Assembly: GCA_026075535.2 (NCBI GenBank)
Contig: AP026541.1
Coordinates: 12,214,001 to 12,278,000 of the forward strand
Reading direction: 5' to 3'
Length of the DNA: 64,000 bases
Source: Tricholoma matsutake
Taxonomy: Eukaryota > Basidiomycota > Agaricomycetes > Agaricales > Tricholomataceae
Shown here: in pieces, positions 13,034 to 24,455 of the stretch
Layout of the letters: each line of letters starts with the position of its first letter
Position numbering within the stretch: position 1 is the first letter of the stretch
Made by a program: the position numbers and the translations under genes
Notes under the pieces: model-generated
What the model was told of the DNA's origin: nothing
Seen by the model: the letters and a program-made list of their open reading frames with translations, nothing else
Database searches by the model: none

Positions 13034-14403
13034 CAACTTATTATGCTTAATGCTTCTTAAAGTCAAAATTAAGCAGAATTAAGCAGAATTAAGCAAATGG
13101 CTGTTAAGCAGATCTTGCTTAGAATAAGTAGGGTTGTTTCCTGAATTAAGCAAAATTTGCTTAATTTATCCTTATATTGCTGCTTAAACTGCTTTTCGGC
13201 AAGTATCAGCTCTCAGGGGGCTGCCTAGCCATGTCAATAAGGAAATTAAGAAGACATTTAAGGAGACATTTGAATCATAAAAATATATATATTTGGCTAT
13301 TGAAATAGAGTATACTACATACATACATCATCACCACTAACTAACCCTCCTCACGCAAGATGCGAGGGGGGTGGGCATACAACATAAATAAAAAAACACA
13401 GATCCTGTCATCAGCACATTGTGGTGGCCCCTGCTGTCTCTGTCCTGCTCTCCTCACGTTGTCCCTGTGCTCAGCCTTGTTTCATCATCCTTGTCATTGT
13501 TGTCGCCGGTATCTCCGTTGTTGTTGTCCCGTCCCCATCATTGTCATCCCATTCCTGTTCCCCATGAGCAGTGGCTTGCGGAGGTGGTGCAGGGCGGTGG
13601 TGGCGGTTTTCCATAGATACAGCAACAGTAAAACCTAGAAGTTAAAGAGTTGATAAGACCCTTTTTCGTTCTCCCTTGTCGTCGTCTCCCCATCTTCTCC
13701 ATCCATCCAGGCTGCTCCCCGTTTCCACCCCATGAGCACTTGCTTTCGACATTGGTTGGGGGTACTGTGGTGGTCGTGGTGGCGTGGTTTTGCTGTTCCT
13801 GTCTTCTCGTCATTGTTCATCGGGCATGGGTGCTTCTTTTTTTCATTGTCATTATAATACTGTTAGAACCTATAAATTATTATATGTTAGTTGAAGCCCA
13901 AAAAAAAAGCAGGAAAAAGAAAATGTTGTCTGTGCCTGTTTTGTGTGCGATGCGGCCCGTTTCCATCATTTGCTGGCGAGGTGGCAGCTGTGGGTGCATT
14001 GAGTGTGGATGTTTACAAACCGGTGGTGGTAGTGGAGGGAGGAGAGAGGGAGGACAGCAGCGATGGCATCAGCGGCATCGACGGGTGGTGATGACCTGGC
14101 AGACATGGTTGATGATGACGTGTTGTGGTTGCATGACAAACACGTGAATTTCCGTTTTCGGGAAAGGCCGAGGGACTTGGAAGAAATTTCGAACAAAAGT
14201 CAAGCAGTCCTTAGGGCCTTAAGGACTTACAAGATTCTTACAGCCTTTATTTGCTGAAATGTCACTTATCTGCTTAATAGATTATATCTGCTTGACTGGT
14301 CATCAATTTTAAGGAAAAAATTGTACTTATTTTCCTTAATAAGGCTTAATTTCCTTAATTGGACTGTAAGCTAAATAAGCTAAATAAGTCGACCATTGAT
14401 TTT
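13034..14403. mobile_element. E5: non-autonomous DNA element inside the Helitron
   Basis: A 1370-bp AT-rich block interrupts the Helitron between Rep and helicase. Candidate 8-bp target duplications are TCTGATGC (13026-13033) and GCTGATGC (14404-14411), one mismatch. The subterminal regions are dense in TTAAGC/AATTAAGC words on the left and in AAGGA/AAGC words on the right. An imperfect inverted repeat links GCCAACTTATT (left) with AATAAGTCGAC (right). The inside holds GGTGG-rich sequence and a hairpin near 13345-13372 with ACGCAAGATGCGAGG, like those in E1-E4. No transposase frame is present. The exact ends are less certain than for E1-E3. Confidence 0.6.
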
Positions 14404-17320
14404 GCTGATGCAGGAAAGAGCTCGACATTTACCACCAAATACAGGGTCTCACAGTGTAGCTGCATTCACTCCGAATGAAGTCAAGGTTGTCGATAAAGCG
14501 TATATGAGCCGCGCATTTGTTTCAAGAGAGTGGGAATCTGCTGTTGCTGATGTTTCATCTACATTTGATTTGAACAAAGAGCAGGAGCGTGCCTTTAGAA
14601 TCGTCGCTAACCATGCCTGCAGTCCTGATTCCGGTCAGTTGAAGATGAACATTGCTGGAATGGCCGGCACAGGGAAGACACAAGTGTTGAAGGCCCTAGT
14701 GGAGTTTTTTGAGCGGAGGAAAGAAAGCCACAGGCTCATCATTGTTGCCCCGACGGGGAGTGCTGCAGCACTCCTGAAGGGTTCTACATACCATTCAATG
14801 TTTGGCATCAACTCTGACGGTGATTCCTCGTCAAACATCCAGCTCGCCCAAGTAAAGTCGAGATTGGAAGGCGTCGATTATATTTTTCTTGACGAAGTAT
14901 CAATGCTTTCGTGCCGTGACATGTTTCTCATAAACCCGAGGCTCGCTCGTGTCATGAATGACCTTGATTCTCCTTTCGGGGGCCTAAATATGATTTTCGC
15001 AGGAGATTTTGCCCAGCTGCCACCAGTGATTGGTCAGGAACACGCGTCACTATATAGTCGCACTGTTGGCATGAATGCAACATCGCTCCGTGACCGAGAA
15101 GCTGCTATAGGTAAAGCTCTATGGCACCAGGTAACAACAGTAGTAATACTGCGACAGAATATGAGGCAATGCACCCAGTCTGCTAATGACACCAAGTTTC
15201 GCACAGCATTGTCAAACATGAGGTACAAAGCATGCACACTTACCGATATTGCATTTCTGAAGTCACGAATATCCAGTATGCTACCAGGTAGACCTAATGT
15301 TAATGAAAAACAGTTCAGTAATGTGTCGATAATCACAAATCTGAACTCACAAAAGGATGAAGTTAACCGCCTAGGAGCCCAAAGATTCGCAGCAGAGACA
15401 AATCAGGAACTGCATGACTTCTTTTCAATCGATACCATACCTTCCAAAGAGCCTCACAAGCATCGCCCGCGGAAAGGTATCCCTGCAGGTAAGTCGCGTT
15501 CCATGAAACAAGGTAAGATACCCGCTGATATTCAACATGCGCTGTGGGAACAACCTGCTTGTGCAAATACAAAGCTCATCCCTGCGAAGTTGTCCATTTG
15601 TTTAAACATGCCTGTAATGATTCGTAATAATGCTGCTACCGAATTGTGCATAACGAAAGGACAGGAAGCTTTTGTCTATGGGTGGGATTGTCAGAAAGGA
15701 CCCGGTGGAAAAGATGTGCTCAACACACTATTTGTAAAACTCGCGAATCCGCCTTGCCCAATTAAATTGGATGGTCTACCACTAAATGTGGTTCCGCTCA
15801 CGAAGACAACGGTCGCCACCTCTTGTAAATTGCCCGATGACTCGTCCATTACTGTGACAAGGTGTCAAATCGAGGCACTTCCCAACTTTGCGATGACGGA
15901 CTATGCTTCGCAGGGAAAGACGCGCCCGTACAATGTGGTGGACCTTAGTCAGAGTCGTTCCCATCAAAGCTACTACACCTCTCTGTCAAGAAGCGCGACC
16001 GCCGATGGGACCCTTATTCTGAACTCTATACATCCCGGAAAGATCACAGGTGGAGCGTCAGGCGGATTGCGACAGGAGTTCCGCGAGCTTGAACTGCTTG
16101 ATGACATAACCACTCTATTGTTCGAAGGCAAGCTTCCTGTGCAGGTGGCCGTGGGGGATCGGAGAAACACAATGATAGATTCTTTTCGTAGATACAAAGG
16201 TATGACCTGCATGCCTGCAGCAATGCACAGATCTATATGCTGGAGTAAGTCCGATCCATTCCTGGAATCAAAGGATTTTCTATGGTACGGTTCTCGTGAT
16301 CCGGCAAAGCAGGTCAGCGTGGATTTTGAAGTGAGTAAAAGCAGCCTAGATACTGCCCTATCACCTTGTACGCCGAAAAAATCGAGTCTCGTGGATAAAC
16401 CAGTTCTTGCTTTGAAGCGTAAGCATTCATACATCCCTTCAGCCGACGTAGATACGCGTCCACTCAAGAAGTTGAAATTTGATCACGTGGCTTCAACATC
16501 CCGCGGTCTGCACGTGAATGTACCAGTAGGGACGCAGTGGCACAATAATAGTTGTGCTTATGATGCTACCGTTACTACGCTATTTAACATTTGGCGTGAA
16601 GAGCCGACATCGACGACCGTATCCTGGCAAGCTATTGGGTCTGATCATCTGCGTACACTGACCCAGTCTTTTGCTACTCACCACAGTGTCAACTCCGATC
16701 TTCCTTTTTCTTTGGATCAGATCAGAGACTACTTTAGACGCCATATGTCTAGAGTCTCTGAGGAGTTCACAATCGGTAGATATACCAGTGTCCACTCTAT
16801 ATTCCTCTATTTACTCAAGATGCATCGGCCAGTGGCAATAACACATGTGGAATGTCCGAACACGCATCAAGTAGACCGTGACGAACGACATGTTCTATCT
16901 TGTGAGCTAATTTTGTTTGGACGGCAGGGCATGGACATCCAATCGTGCCTTGATGACTTCGCGATATCATTAGGATCAACATGTCCAATGTGTAACGAAA
17001 TTCTCGTACGTAAGACTACCTTTGTGCAGGCCCCACCTTTGCTGGTGTTTGACTTGCAAGGGCAGCACATCCCGACTATCAATCGCCTGATACACATAAC
17101 CTGCAGAGAAGGCCGTCAGGTGGCTTACAATCTTAGGGGAGTCATTTACTATGCACATCAGCATTTCACTGCCCGCGTTGTCACAGGCGCTGGCCAGACC
17201 TGGTTTCATGACGGTATGTTTACAGGAAGTTCTTTACTCTGCGATTCTCAAGCAGCGGGGTCTGTACACAACGATGGAGCCATTATGGCTATCTATGCTT
17301 CCGAACCCGACACCCCCTGA
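14396..17320 (+). CDS. Helitron PIF1-type helicase fused to a USP-like cysteine protease domain
   Basis: A 974-codon open frame; the first codons (14396-14403) belong to the end of E5, so the original protein was continuous with Rep. Helicase motifs include Walker A GMAGTGKT (residues 88-95), Walker B IFLDEVSML (~163-171), GDFAQLPP (203-210), TDYASQGKT (~501) and YTSLSRS (~527), matching PIF1/RecD helicases of Helitrons, which unwind DNA in rolling-circle transposition. Residues ~705-974 form a separate domain with WHNNSCAYDATVTTLF (candidate nucleophile Cys720), CPMC (~862), APPLLVFDLQGQHIP and HFTARVV followed by WFHDG (candidate His923 and Asp939). The order and spacing resemble ubiquitin-specific proteases. 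Animal Helitrons can carry an OTU protease instead. The frame is intact while the Rep half is broken. Protease activity is inferred, not shown. Confidence 0.85.
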   Translation: MILLMQERARHLPPNTGSHSVAAFTPNEVKVVDKAYMSRAFVSREWESAVADVSSTFDLNKEQERAFRIVANHACSPDSGQLKMNIAGMAGTGKTQVLKALVEFFERRKESHRLIIVAPTGSAAALLKGSTYHSMFGINSDGDSSSNIQLAQVKSRLEGVDYIFLDEVSMLSCRDMFLINPRLARVMNDLDSPFGGLNMIFAGDFAQLPPVIGQEHASLYSRTVGMNATSLRDREAAIGKALWHQVTTVVILRQNMRQCTQSANDTKFRTALSNMRYKACTLTDIAFLKSRISSMLPGRPNVNEKQFSNVSIITNLNSQKDEVNRLGAQRFAAETNQELHDFFSIDTIPSKEPHKHRPRKGIPAGKSRSMKQGKIPADIQHALWEQPACANTKLIPAKLSICLNMPVMIRNNAATELCITKGQEAFVYGWDCQKGPGGKDVLNTLFVKLANPPCPIKLDGLPLNVVPLTKTTVATSCKLPDDSSITVTRCQIEALPNFAMTDYASQGKTRPYNVVDLSQSRSHQSYYTSLSRSATADGTLILNSIHPGKITGGASGGLRQEFRELELLDDITTLLFEGKLPVQVAVGDRRNTMIDSFRRYKGMTCMPAAMHRSICWSKSDPFLESKDFLWYGSRDPAKQVSVDFEVSKSSLDTALSPCTPKKSSLVDKPVLALKRKHSYIPSADVDTRPLKKLKFDHVASTSRGLHVNVPVGTQWHNNSCAYDATVTTLFNIWREEPTSTTVSWQAIGSDHLRTLTQSFATHHSVNSDLPFSLDQIRDYFRRHMSRVSEEFTIGRYTSVHSIFLYLLKMHRPVAITHVECPNTHQVDRDERHVLSCELILFGRQGMDIQSCLDDFAISLGSTCPMCNEILVRKTTFVQAPPLLVFDLQGQHIPTINRLIHITCREGRQVAYNLRGVIYYAHQHFTARVVTGAGQTWFHDGMFTGSSLLCDSQAAGSVHNDGAIMAIYASEPDTP

Positions 17321-17393
17321 AAGAACTCGGATATGCCGTGCGAAGCAGCGGCCCTCATAGCACAAGTTTAGCTGTAATCATTATTTGATGATC

Positions 17394-17417
17394 CAGATCA
17401 CCAAAGGTGGTGATCTG
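17394..17417 (+). other. Hairpin downstream of Helitron helicase
   Basis: A perfect 9-bp stem, CAGATCACC/GGTGATCTG, with a 6-nt loop lies 74 bp after the helicase stop. Helitrons have a hairpin just before their 3' end, so it could be the transposition terminator. However, the canonical CTRR end about 10 nt after it is not seen, so the assignment is open. Confidence 0.35.
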
Positions 17418-19810
17418 TTCACCCAAACCCACTCAAAAGCCCTGAAATCTTTGAAATTTTTTGCCCAAAAATTTGGCCGCCCAAAATACTCGTGGGAGAA
17501 ACTTCGGAGGTATGTTTTTAGACGTATTTGGCTTCCCTGAATCTGAATCTGAAGTTAGTTTTCCCTAAAAAATTGTCGTTCTTGAGATATCAAAATTGTC
17601 GTGTTTGTTTGTCCACGACTGTAATTCGCCGCCAAGCTGTTACATAATCTTTTCTATTTTTAATTCTTTTTTACACTCCGCGACGATTGACACCCACGTC
17701 GAATGGTGTGTGCACTGCTGAGGATTCTTCGAGATTAACTCAGACCCGGAGTCCGCCCTGCATTTTGACAGGAAAATTCGGATATGTTGGATATAAATTC
17801 CATCCCAATTTCTTTAACTTGAAGACTACGGTTCAAGAATCAAGTTAATATTAATACACTCAGTACTTGCTCAGTACTTGTATCCAACAAGTTCCCATCG
17901 TCCTTCAGAGCCCCGAGTGCTTATATTTATCACTGCCCCTCTGCGGCATGTGCTATATTGTGCGCCGCATTATTATCTGTGCTCGCCGCCAATGCTGCTG
18001 TTATTTGCTGCTACGGGCACACAGTGATGTCAGTGGCACTGAAGGATGATAACAAGAATAAATACTTCAATGTTGATTTGCATACTTGCTAGTGTAATCT
18101 TGTTGTTTTCATCTGCCATAGCTTGCATTTCTGATATTATGGCGGCCTGTGATGAATAACCACCGTGATTTTGCTACAAGTCAGATTAGATTGAGCGCAT
18201 CAATATTCAGATATACAGTAACTTTGCTGGGTACATACCGGTTCTCTTGCTCCCCGTTCCAAGGCATCTCGCGGTTGGGACATCGAATTACAAACGAGCC
18301 TAAGATTTGTGTTGGATGTGGGGTTGGATTGTATATTGGACTGGAGACCAGCTTAAGGATAACGTCGGAAGAATCGAAAGGTGGATTGTCCTGAGTCCTG
18401 AGATCAGGTGGAAATGTGGGTGATAGACTGATAGTGTCCTGGTTGCGATATTTTGAGGTACTTATACTCTTGAACGTTTGCCTAAGCTGATTCTGACAAA
18501 CAACCAATGGAGGTAGTCGGTGATGTGCCATGTGCTTTACAGGATCTCGGCCAGGCTTGAATGCATTGAAACGAACGAATCCGATTATCACTGGCAAAAA
18601 TTATTGCAGGAACCAAATGGCACCTGATAATCCCACCAATGACCTCTTATTAGAGGTGGACATACATATTGGTATGGGATCCAGCGGCTGCCAAACACAG
18701 TTATTATTAGCCGGTGTCTGCGGTTGTCCACGGTGGACATATTGATCAATCAGTTCAGCCTTCCAGATGGGATGGTATCTCTCTCACGTTGCACCAAGGG
18801 CTATGTATTAGCTGTGAGATAATGCGTACAGAGCAAAATAATAGATACAGTTATATTATCGATGCATTGTTCGACAGCAAATATTTCTCAATGTGCAGAT
18901 ATTAACTTCAAGGGGGAACCGGGCCGTTGTCCCATGACCGAGGTCTGGCTTAAATTTTTTACCATTTTTAGTCCCAAACGCAACACATTAGTGACTTGAA
19001 CTCTCGCACATACTTCGGCCGCTTATCCCACCTTGTGTTCAAAGGAGAAGTTTTACTTCTTAGACGAGGAATTCTCTATTTGAACACTTGGTGCAGACAT
19101 GGAGGTAGTTACAAGTGGTCAACAGTGTTAGGGCATCTTTGTTCCAGCACTGCATCGATGGTTTGGCAGTTGTCGAGACTTGGGCTCCGACTGAAGAGCG
19201 GTGGTGTTAGCCAGGATCTGGAGGTTGGTAAACTCTGTGAAGTTTGATTAGTTCCAGGTCGGGACGTTGTGATGATACCCGAAGACGAATGGCGACTGCT
19301 GGATGATGTCAAGACACCTGTCCACTCTTTCTGTAAGTTGAACCACTTCCACTGCTTTGGCTTGGTAACATTGCACTGTTGGATGTTTCACCATGATGGG
19401 TCATGTCGTTGATGTGAGACGGGAGCTGATGTGAAGAATGAATATTATTGAGTGCAAACTAGAAAGCTACAGACACGAGAGCAGTGAAGGAAGGAGCATG
19501 CAGGAGGAAGACGAAACTCGAGTCGTGTATAAAGGAAGCGACACAGACTCTCATGCGATGGGCGAGTTGGTAATCAATCGAGTGGTCATAGCGAGGACGG
19601 CTGGCAGAGCGGCAAGTCTAGTTCAGGAGCTTGAGAGGAATCGTGCGGCGTGAAAGGAGGCGTCGCGTGAGGCCTGAGGCCTGAGGGGGTGGCTATGTTG
19701 TACCTCGTGTAAACAAGAAGTTGAAACACAAAAAAAAATGGTATCTACCAAAAAAAAAAACGATAATGACGCAAGACCGACCAAGAAAATACACAGACCA
19801 AAAAAAGATC
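17418..19810. other. Intergenic region without a convincing gene
   Basis: Short open frames (for example 18597-18181 minus, 138 codons, and 19438-19653 plus) have no recognisable motifs. An 11-bp tandem repeat (CTCAGTACTTG twice) sits at about 17859-17880. Toward 19400-19700 the sequence becomes GC-richer and less repetitive, as expected when leaving TE DNA for the skn7 locus. Confidence 0.4.
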
Positions 19811-22353
19811 CTACTCAACGACCTCAAACCTCCCTCTCTTTCCCTCCCTCACATCCCCATCCCCATCATCCTCCATCGCTCTCTTCTCCCCATATCCCAT
19901 GCCCATGCCCATGCCACCCCTAATCCCCTCCCCATTAACCACGTTCCTCAATATCACACTATACTGTTCGTCCGAAAGACCCATCCCCGCTAACGGGTTC
20001 ACTCGTTCCTCTACTTCCGCTTCTCCTCCCTCTGCGTCTGCTTCCATCATAGTTAATACCCCCATTCCCAGTCCTGATTGGTTTGGGTTTTGTGTTTGTG
20101 TTTGTGTTTGAGTTTGAGTTTGAATTTGAGGCTGATGTTGGTGTTGTGTGGCGAAAGCGAATACTTGTTCGAAAGATGGGTCTGAGAGGGGTGGGATACC
20201 CACTGAACGCGGGATGCGAGACATTTGTTGGATTGTTTTGAGGTGCCTTAGGTGTTTCTGAAAAAGCGGTCAGGTGGATCACGAGGGGGGGGGGGGGGGG
20301 GATGAACGAACGAACATACCTCGAGCATATCGAGTAGCCCTTGCTTCGTAAACGGTTTAGGGAGTATATCATTCATTCCTACCACCAAAAACATCAGCCC
20401 CACCCTCGAAAAATCCACACAAAAACTCACCAGACGAATAATACGTCATAATTTCATTCGGCTTCGAATTACTCGTCATCGAAATAATAGGCGTCATATG
20501 ATCAAACTTCCTGATCAACGACGTAGCGGAAACACCGTCCAATTTCGGCATAACGATATCCATCAAAACCAGATCGTATTTTTCCAAGTTCATTTTATGC
20601 ACGGCGCCTAGGCCGTCGACGGCTACGTCGATCGCGCAGCCAAAGACTTGGAGGAATTTGGTGCTTAGGCGTCGGCTGACAGCGTCGTCGTCGACTAGGA
20701 GGACGCGGGGTGGGACGGCCCAGCCTGGGACGAGGGTGGAGTGTCGGAGGCGGAGCTTGGGGGAGGAAGTGGGAGGGTAGGTTGGGGTGGTGTGGGAGGA
20801 GGAGGAGGAGGAGGAGGAGGAGGAGGAGGATGAGGAGGAGGGTTGGGAAGGGGTGATGTAGGAATGGTATATGCTTCCACTTGGGTTATCCTGCTGCTGC
20901 TGCTGCTGCTGTTGTTGCTGTTGTTGCTGTCCTTCAAAGCCCAAGCAAAGACCCAAACCCAAACCCAACCCCCCCGCTTCACCGTCCGCACGCCGAGGCA
21001 TCAGCTGTCCAAGGGTATACACTTGGAACGCATCTTGTGCATGATGATGATGTTGTTGTTGTTGTTGCGTGCTCCCTCCAACAACGCCCCACTCGCCCGG
21101 GCCGTCGGGGTTGGTGTTGGTAGTAGGGTGACCCATAGTAGGCATGACGTACTCTTCTTCTTCTCCTGCCTCAGCCGGCGTACCGGCGCCTTCCGGGCCT
21201 TCTCCATATGCACTAACAGAATTCGATAAAGGTCGAGGAGTGGGAGTAGCAGTTATCCATATCCTAGACGGCGGGCCTTCCATAGCAGTCGCAGTCGCCA
21301 TCTGAAACCCACCCGCAGGATCGGTAAGATTCGCAGTAGTAGACGTGACCGAGGCACGCCTCAAAGCCGTCATCTGAAGCAAGACATCGTCGAACCCTCT
21401 CTCCAGCGCTCCGACCCTTGCTCTCATATTCTCCGCGTCCCGTTTAAGATTCAAACTCACGTCATCCCGATCATGTTTCAATATCGCGTTTTGCTCCATC
21501 AGAGTACGTAATTGGGAAGAGAGTACTGTGTTTTGCGCTGCGAGTGCGGAGAATTGGGATTGGAGGGAGGTTAGCTGTGATTGGAGGGAAGAGAGCTGAG
21601 CTTGTGCTGGGGGGAGTGTTGGGGGTTGGATTTGAGAGGGAGATTGATCTTCTTGTGGGTATGAAGATGAAGATGGGGTTGGGGAGCGGTCGCGCATGGG
21701 AAGAGTTGAGGCTGATGGTTGGGATTTACGTTGAGCGGGAACTTTACGCTTGATGTTCTCGAGAGCGGATCTACGATCTGCATGAAAGTCGGGATGTCGA
21801 AAAGTCCAGCTCTTTTGTAGGGTTGTGAGTAAGAAAAAAAAAGGAAGAAGGAGTGTTTACTGACATGTTCACCGAATTGAGGGTCGTCGGTGTTTTTGAC
21901 TTTGTGGAAATCGTACTTGTTAAGTTGGCGTACGAATGAAGCAAAGTTGGAATGTTTGAATAGACGTGGAAGGATGGATTTTGTGAATTCATTCATGTCC
22001 TGTTTGAAGAGTTTAGACGGATAGGAGAGAGACAAGGTAGAAAGTGGTACTTTTACGACGAAACAATCGCCTTGAGGACCCCAAGAAACGATATGTTGAA
22101 AAGAAGACTCTTCAAGCATCCTGATTAACATTAAGAAAAGTCAGAATAGAATAAGAAATGATAGATATACAGACTTGTATAGCTTTTTAACGAAATCGCT
22201 AGCAGAAGGCATAGCATCTTCGATGGTTGAACGATCGCGTTTCTGGATAGGAATGAGAGTGGATGGATGGAACTCGTCGCGAGAGTTTGAAGTACGCGAC
22301 CAGGAAGAGGGACGCATGGAAGAGTCGAGACCGAGTTGACTTGCGACTCTCAT
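19811..22353 (-). CDS. skn7: Skn7/Prr1-like transcription factor and response regulator
   Basis: Stress-responsive nuclear regulator combining an HSF-type DNA-binding domain with a two-component receiver, which in other fungi takes phosphate from a His-phosphotransfer protein. Five exons: 22353-22175, 22120-21865, 21811-20431, 20378-20320 and 20257-19811 (TAG). The introns are 54, 53, 52 and 62 nt. HSF domain: SDFVKKLYK joins MLEESSFQHIVSWGPQGD, then FASFVRQLNKYDFHKV and SWTFRHPDFHADRR. A coiled coil follows (AQLSSLQSQLTSLQSQ), then poly-Q and poly-S tracts. The receiver has LVDDD, the phospho-acceptor Asp in LVLMDIVMPKLDG, PIISMTS and Lys in DILPKPF. ATG 22353 is chosen because an in-frame TAA precedes it; an ATG at 22217 would be the alternative. 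Intron 4 (20319-20258) contains an 18-base poly-C run on the coding strand. The C-terminal tail has QTQ repeats and a glycine/methionine-rich stretch. Confidence 0.95.
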
Positions 22354-22489
22354 CTCTTAACCCTCTCCGGCCCGCTCGACCGCTTCCTATTATTACCACG
22401 CTCAACGGTCTAGACCCATTATCAAATGCTTCCGTCGGATTGCCCAACTCTAAAAGGACCCCGGATAATGGGGAGTCCTGATCCTGGAA
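22354..22489 (-). promoter_or_regulatory. Probable skn7 5' region
   Basis: About 135 bp separate the skn7 start from the edge of the low-complexity repeat block. No TATA box is evident. A small palindrome occurs at about 22454-22475 (AGGACCCC...GGGGAGTCCT). Repeat-derived sequence starts very close, so the native promoter may be short or already altered. Confidence 0.3.
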
Positions 22490-22777
22490 ATGCACTTTTC
22501 GTCTGGACAGAGCTCACTGTCTGGATTGCACCTGGCCTCCCCGAAATTTCCAAGAGCTGTCTGGACCGTGCCATCATTTGTCAGTCCAGAATATTTTTCA
22601 GCTAGGTTCAAATTTAGAGACCTACAGAACATGCACAAGAGTGTCATAGAAGACTTCTTTGACCATGTTCTGCAGCAACGCATAGTGCAGGGCCCTGAAA
22701 GAGCATTCTGGTTCAAGTGATCAAAGCCTGGGATGGGAGTGTGGCTCCTCAGTCCTGCACACTATCCAAATGATTTG

Positions 22778-23090
22778 AATAACCCTTCACCTTCCTGACC
22801 CGTTTTGAAACACAGGGGCCAAAGAATTGACAATGCTGATCCTCATAGAGGCACCGAGCTGGGGGCCATTGCTGATGCCAATAACCCTTCACCTTCCTGA
22901 CACATTTCAAAATGCAGGGGCTGAAGAAATGATGATGCTGATGCCCATAGTGGCACTGAGCTGGGGGCTGTTGCTGATGCCAAACTGCCCTCTGCAAACT
23001 GCAGGGGCCAAAAAAATGACAATGATGATGCTGATCCTCAACCCAGCACCAAACTGGAGGCCATTGCCACTGCCAAACCACCTGCTGCAT
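22778..23090 (+). repeat. Minisatellite: three ~103-bp units
   Basis: Units start near 22778, 22881 and 22980. The first two begin with AACCCTTCACCTTCCTGAC; each includes a purine-rich CAGGGGC..AAGAAATGA.. centre and a GAGCTGGGGGC-like end. They encode variants of a DADPH..TELGA motif in the plus frame. Confidence 0.7.
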
Positions 23091-23325
23091 CAAGAGGCAG
23101 AAAAGTTGTCAAAGGCAAACCCAAGTGCAAGGAAGCTCACTGAATATCAACAGCAGGACAGACCCCAAATTCTGATACAACTGAGTCACAATATGTCCAA
23201 GTCAATCTAATGACAATGGACAGGCTCTGCATGGTTGGTGTCACTCAACCACAGCCAATTAATGGTCCTAGTGACAGTGAACCAGAGTATCTTGTTCCTC
23301 AACACATTTACATGAGATACATCAT

Positions 23326-23708
23326 TAGAGTCGAAGGGTCCAGTCCATAGGACCGGAAAAAAGACCGAAATTGGACTGAATTGGACCAGAAAAGACTGGA
23401 CCAGCAGTCTATTTATGGACTGGTCTTTTGCAGTCCAGTTACCAGTCTTTCCATTTTGAAAAATGTCATAAAACCAAAGAAAACCAGTTTAAACCGGTTA
23501 TGGGTTATATTAGTATGACAAATTTCATGACAAAACATCGGTCTGAACCAGTCTTAACCAGTCTTTTTTGGTCTTTTAACTGGAAAGAACTGCTCCTAGG
23601 GGGTCCAGTTCAGTCCTAGCAGTATCTGGGTTGGTCCTAGACCAGTTTAGGTTGTGGTCTTTCCATTTTGGGTCAAAAAACCGAACTGGACTGGACCCTT
23701 AAACTCTA
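23326..23708. mobile_element. hAT-like MITE (383 bp)
   Basis: Exact 8-bp target duplications TACATCAT (23318-23325 and 23709-23716) flank TIRs that begin TAGAGT and share AAGGGTCCAGTCC. The only TIR difference close to the end is TCG versus TTT. The inside carries many GGTCC, GGACTGG and CCAGTC words in both orientations. There is no coding capacity. Eight-bp duplications and a TAG start indicate the hAT superfamily. It interrupts hypothetical gene 1. Confidence 0.9.
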
Positions 23709-23859
23709 TACATCATGCCTGGATCAGCCAGAAACACCATTGTAAATGATCCCCCATGCCCAATTGATCCATTTCTGTTGGATATACCTCAAGAGAGCTC
23801 ACAATGCCCTAAGCCTCAACCACTTTTAGGGCAAAATTGGATGGAGCATCCTATTGCAA

Positions 23860-24190
23860 GGGCAAGGGCAAGGGCTTTAGCAGTGTTAGTGGGATCAGGA
23901 ATGGCAACAGTAGGATTGGTAACAGCAACACCAATATTGGCAATGGCAACAGTAGGATCAGCAACAGCAACACCAATATCGGCAACAGCAACAATGACAA
24001 CAGTAGGATTGGCAACAGCAACACCAATATCAGATCAGCAATGGCAACACCAATATTGGCAATGGCAACTGTAGGATCAGCAATGGCAACACCAGTATCA
24101 GCAACAGCAATGGTAGAATCGGCAACAGCAACACCAATATTGGCAACAGCAACTGTAGGATCGGCAACGGCAACACCAGGATTGGCAGCA
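23860..24190 (+). repeat. Short-period repeat (GGCAACAGCAACACCAATAT family)
   Basis: Degenerate tandem units built from GGCAACAG, CAACACCAATATTGGC and GTAGGATCGGC/GTAGGATCAGC. They keep the plus frame open and encode either Asn/Ser/Gly/Ile-rich or Ala/Thr-rich repeats depending on frame. Confidence 0.75.
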
Positions 24191-24455
24191 GCTGGTGCCT
24201 ACCATCTCCCCCCTGCACCAGATGTATTTCAACAGATGACTCCACCATCATCTCAAAATCCATCAGCCTCAGCATGGGCACAACCTATCCGGAGGACGGC
24301 TGATGACCTTGCACAGCAGGAAGCCATTTCAACCCAGGCTGTTGGGAGGAGACAGAGAATTAAAAAAGTGAAATTTGCAGAGTTGATTTACAAATAAATC
24401 ACTATGTAATGTGAAAAAAAAAAGTTCCACCTTTTATGTACATGCTGAATAACAT

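Larger units (their letters stand above)
22490..24397 (+). pseudogene. Low-complexity hypothetical gene 1 of a three-gene block, disrupted
   Basis: Coding-like pieces on the plus strand: FRDLQNMHKSVIEDFFDHVL (22605-22670), three ~103-bp tandem units rich in Ala/Asp (22778-23090), RGRKVVKGKPKCK (~23094), then MPGSARNTIVNDPPCPIDPF (23715), a long Asn/Ser/Ala/Thr repeat (23860-24190) and a basic C-terminus RRQRIKKVKFAELIYK ending at 24397. The hAT-like MITE at 23326-23708 splits it. The basic clusters could be nuclear signals. I do not recognise a function. It is convergent with the minus-strand gene that ends at 24456. Confidence 0.45.

Noticed and set aside
13360..14257. Frames inside E5 as a transposase
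   Set aside because: They are short, GGT-repeat-driven frames without DDE/hAT motifs.
17394..17417. Hairpin as the definite Helitron 3' end
   Set aside because: The CTRR end expected shortly downstream is absent, so it is listed only as a candidate.
18181..18597. 138-codon minus frame as a host gene
   Set aside because: No recognisable motif, no splice context and no start context that stands out.
20695..21229. Pro/Ser-rich and Leu/Val-rich frames over skn7 exon 3
   Set aside because: Alternative frames of poly-Q, poly-S and GT-rich tracts; the skn7 frame explains the region.
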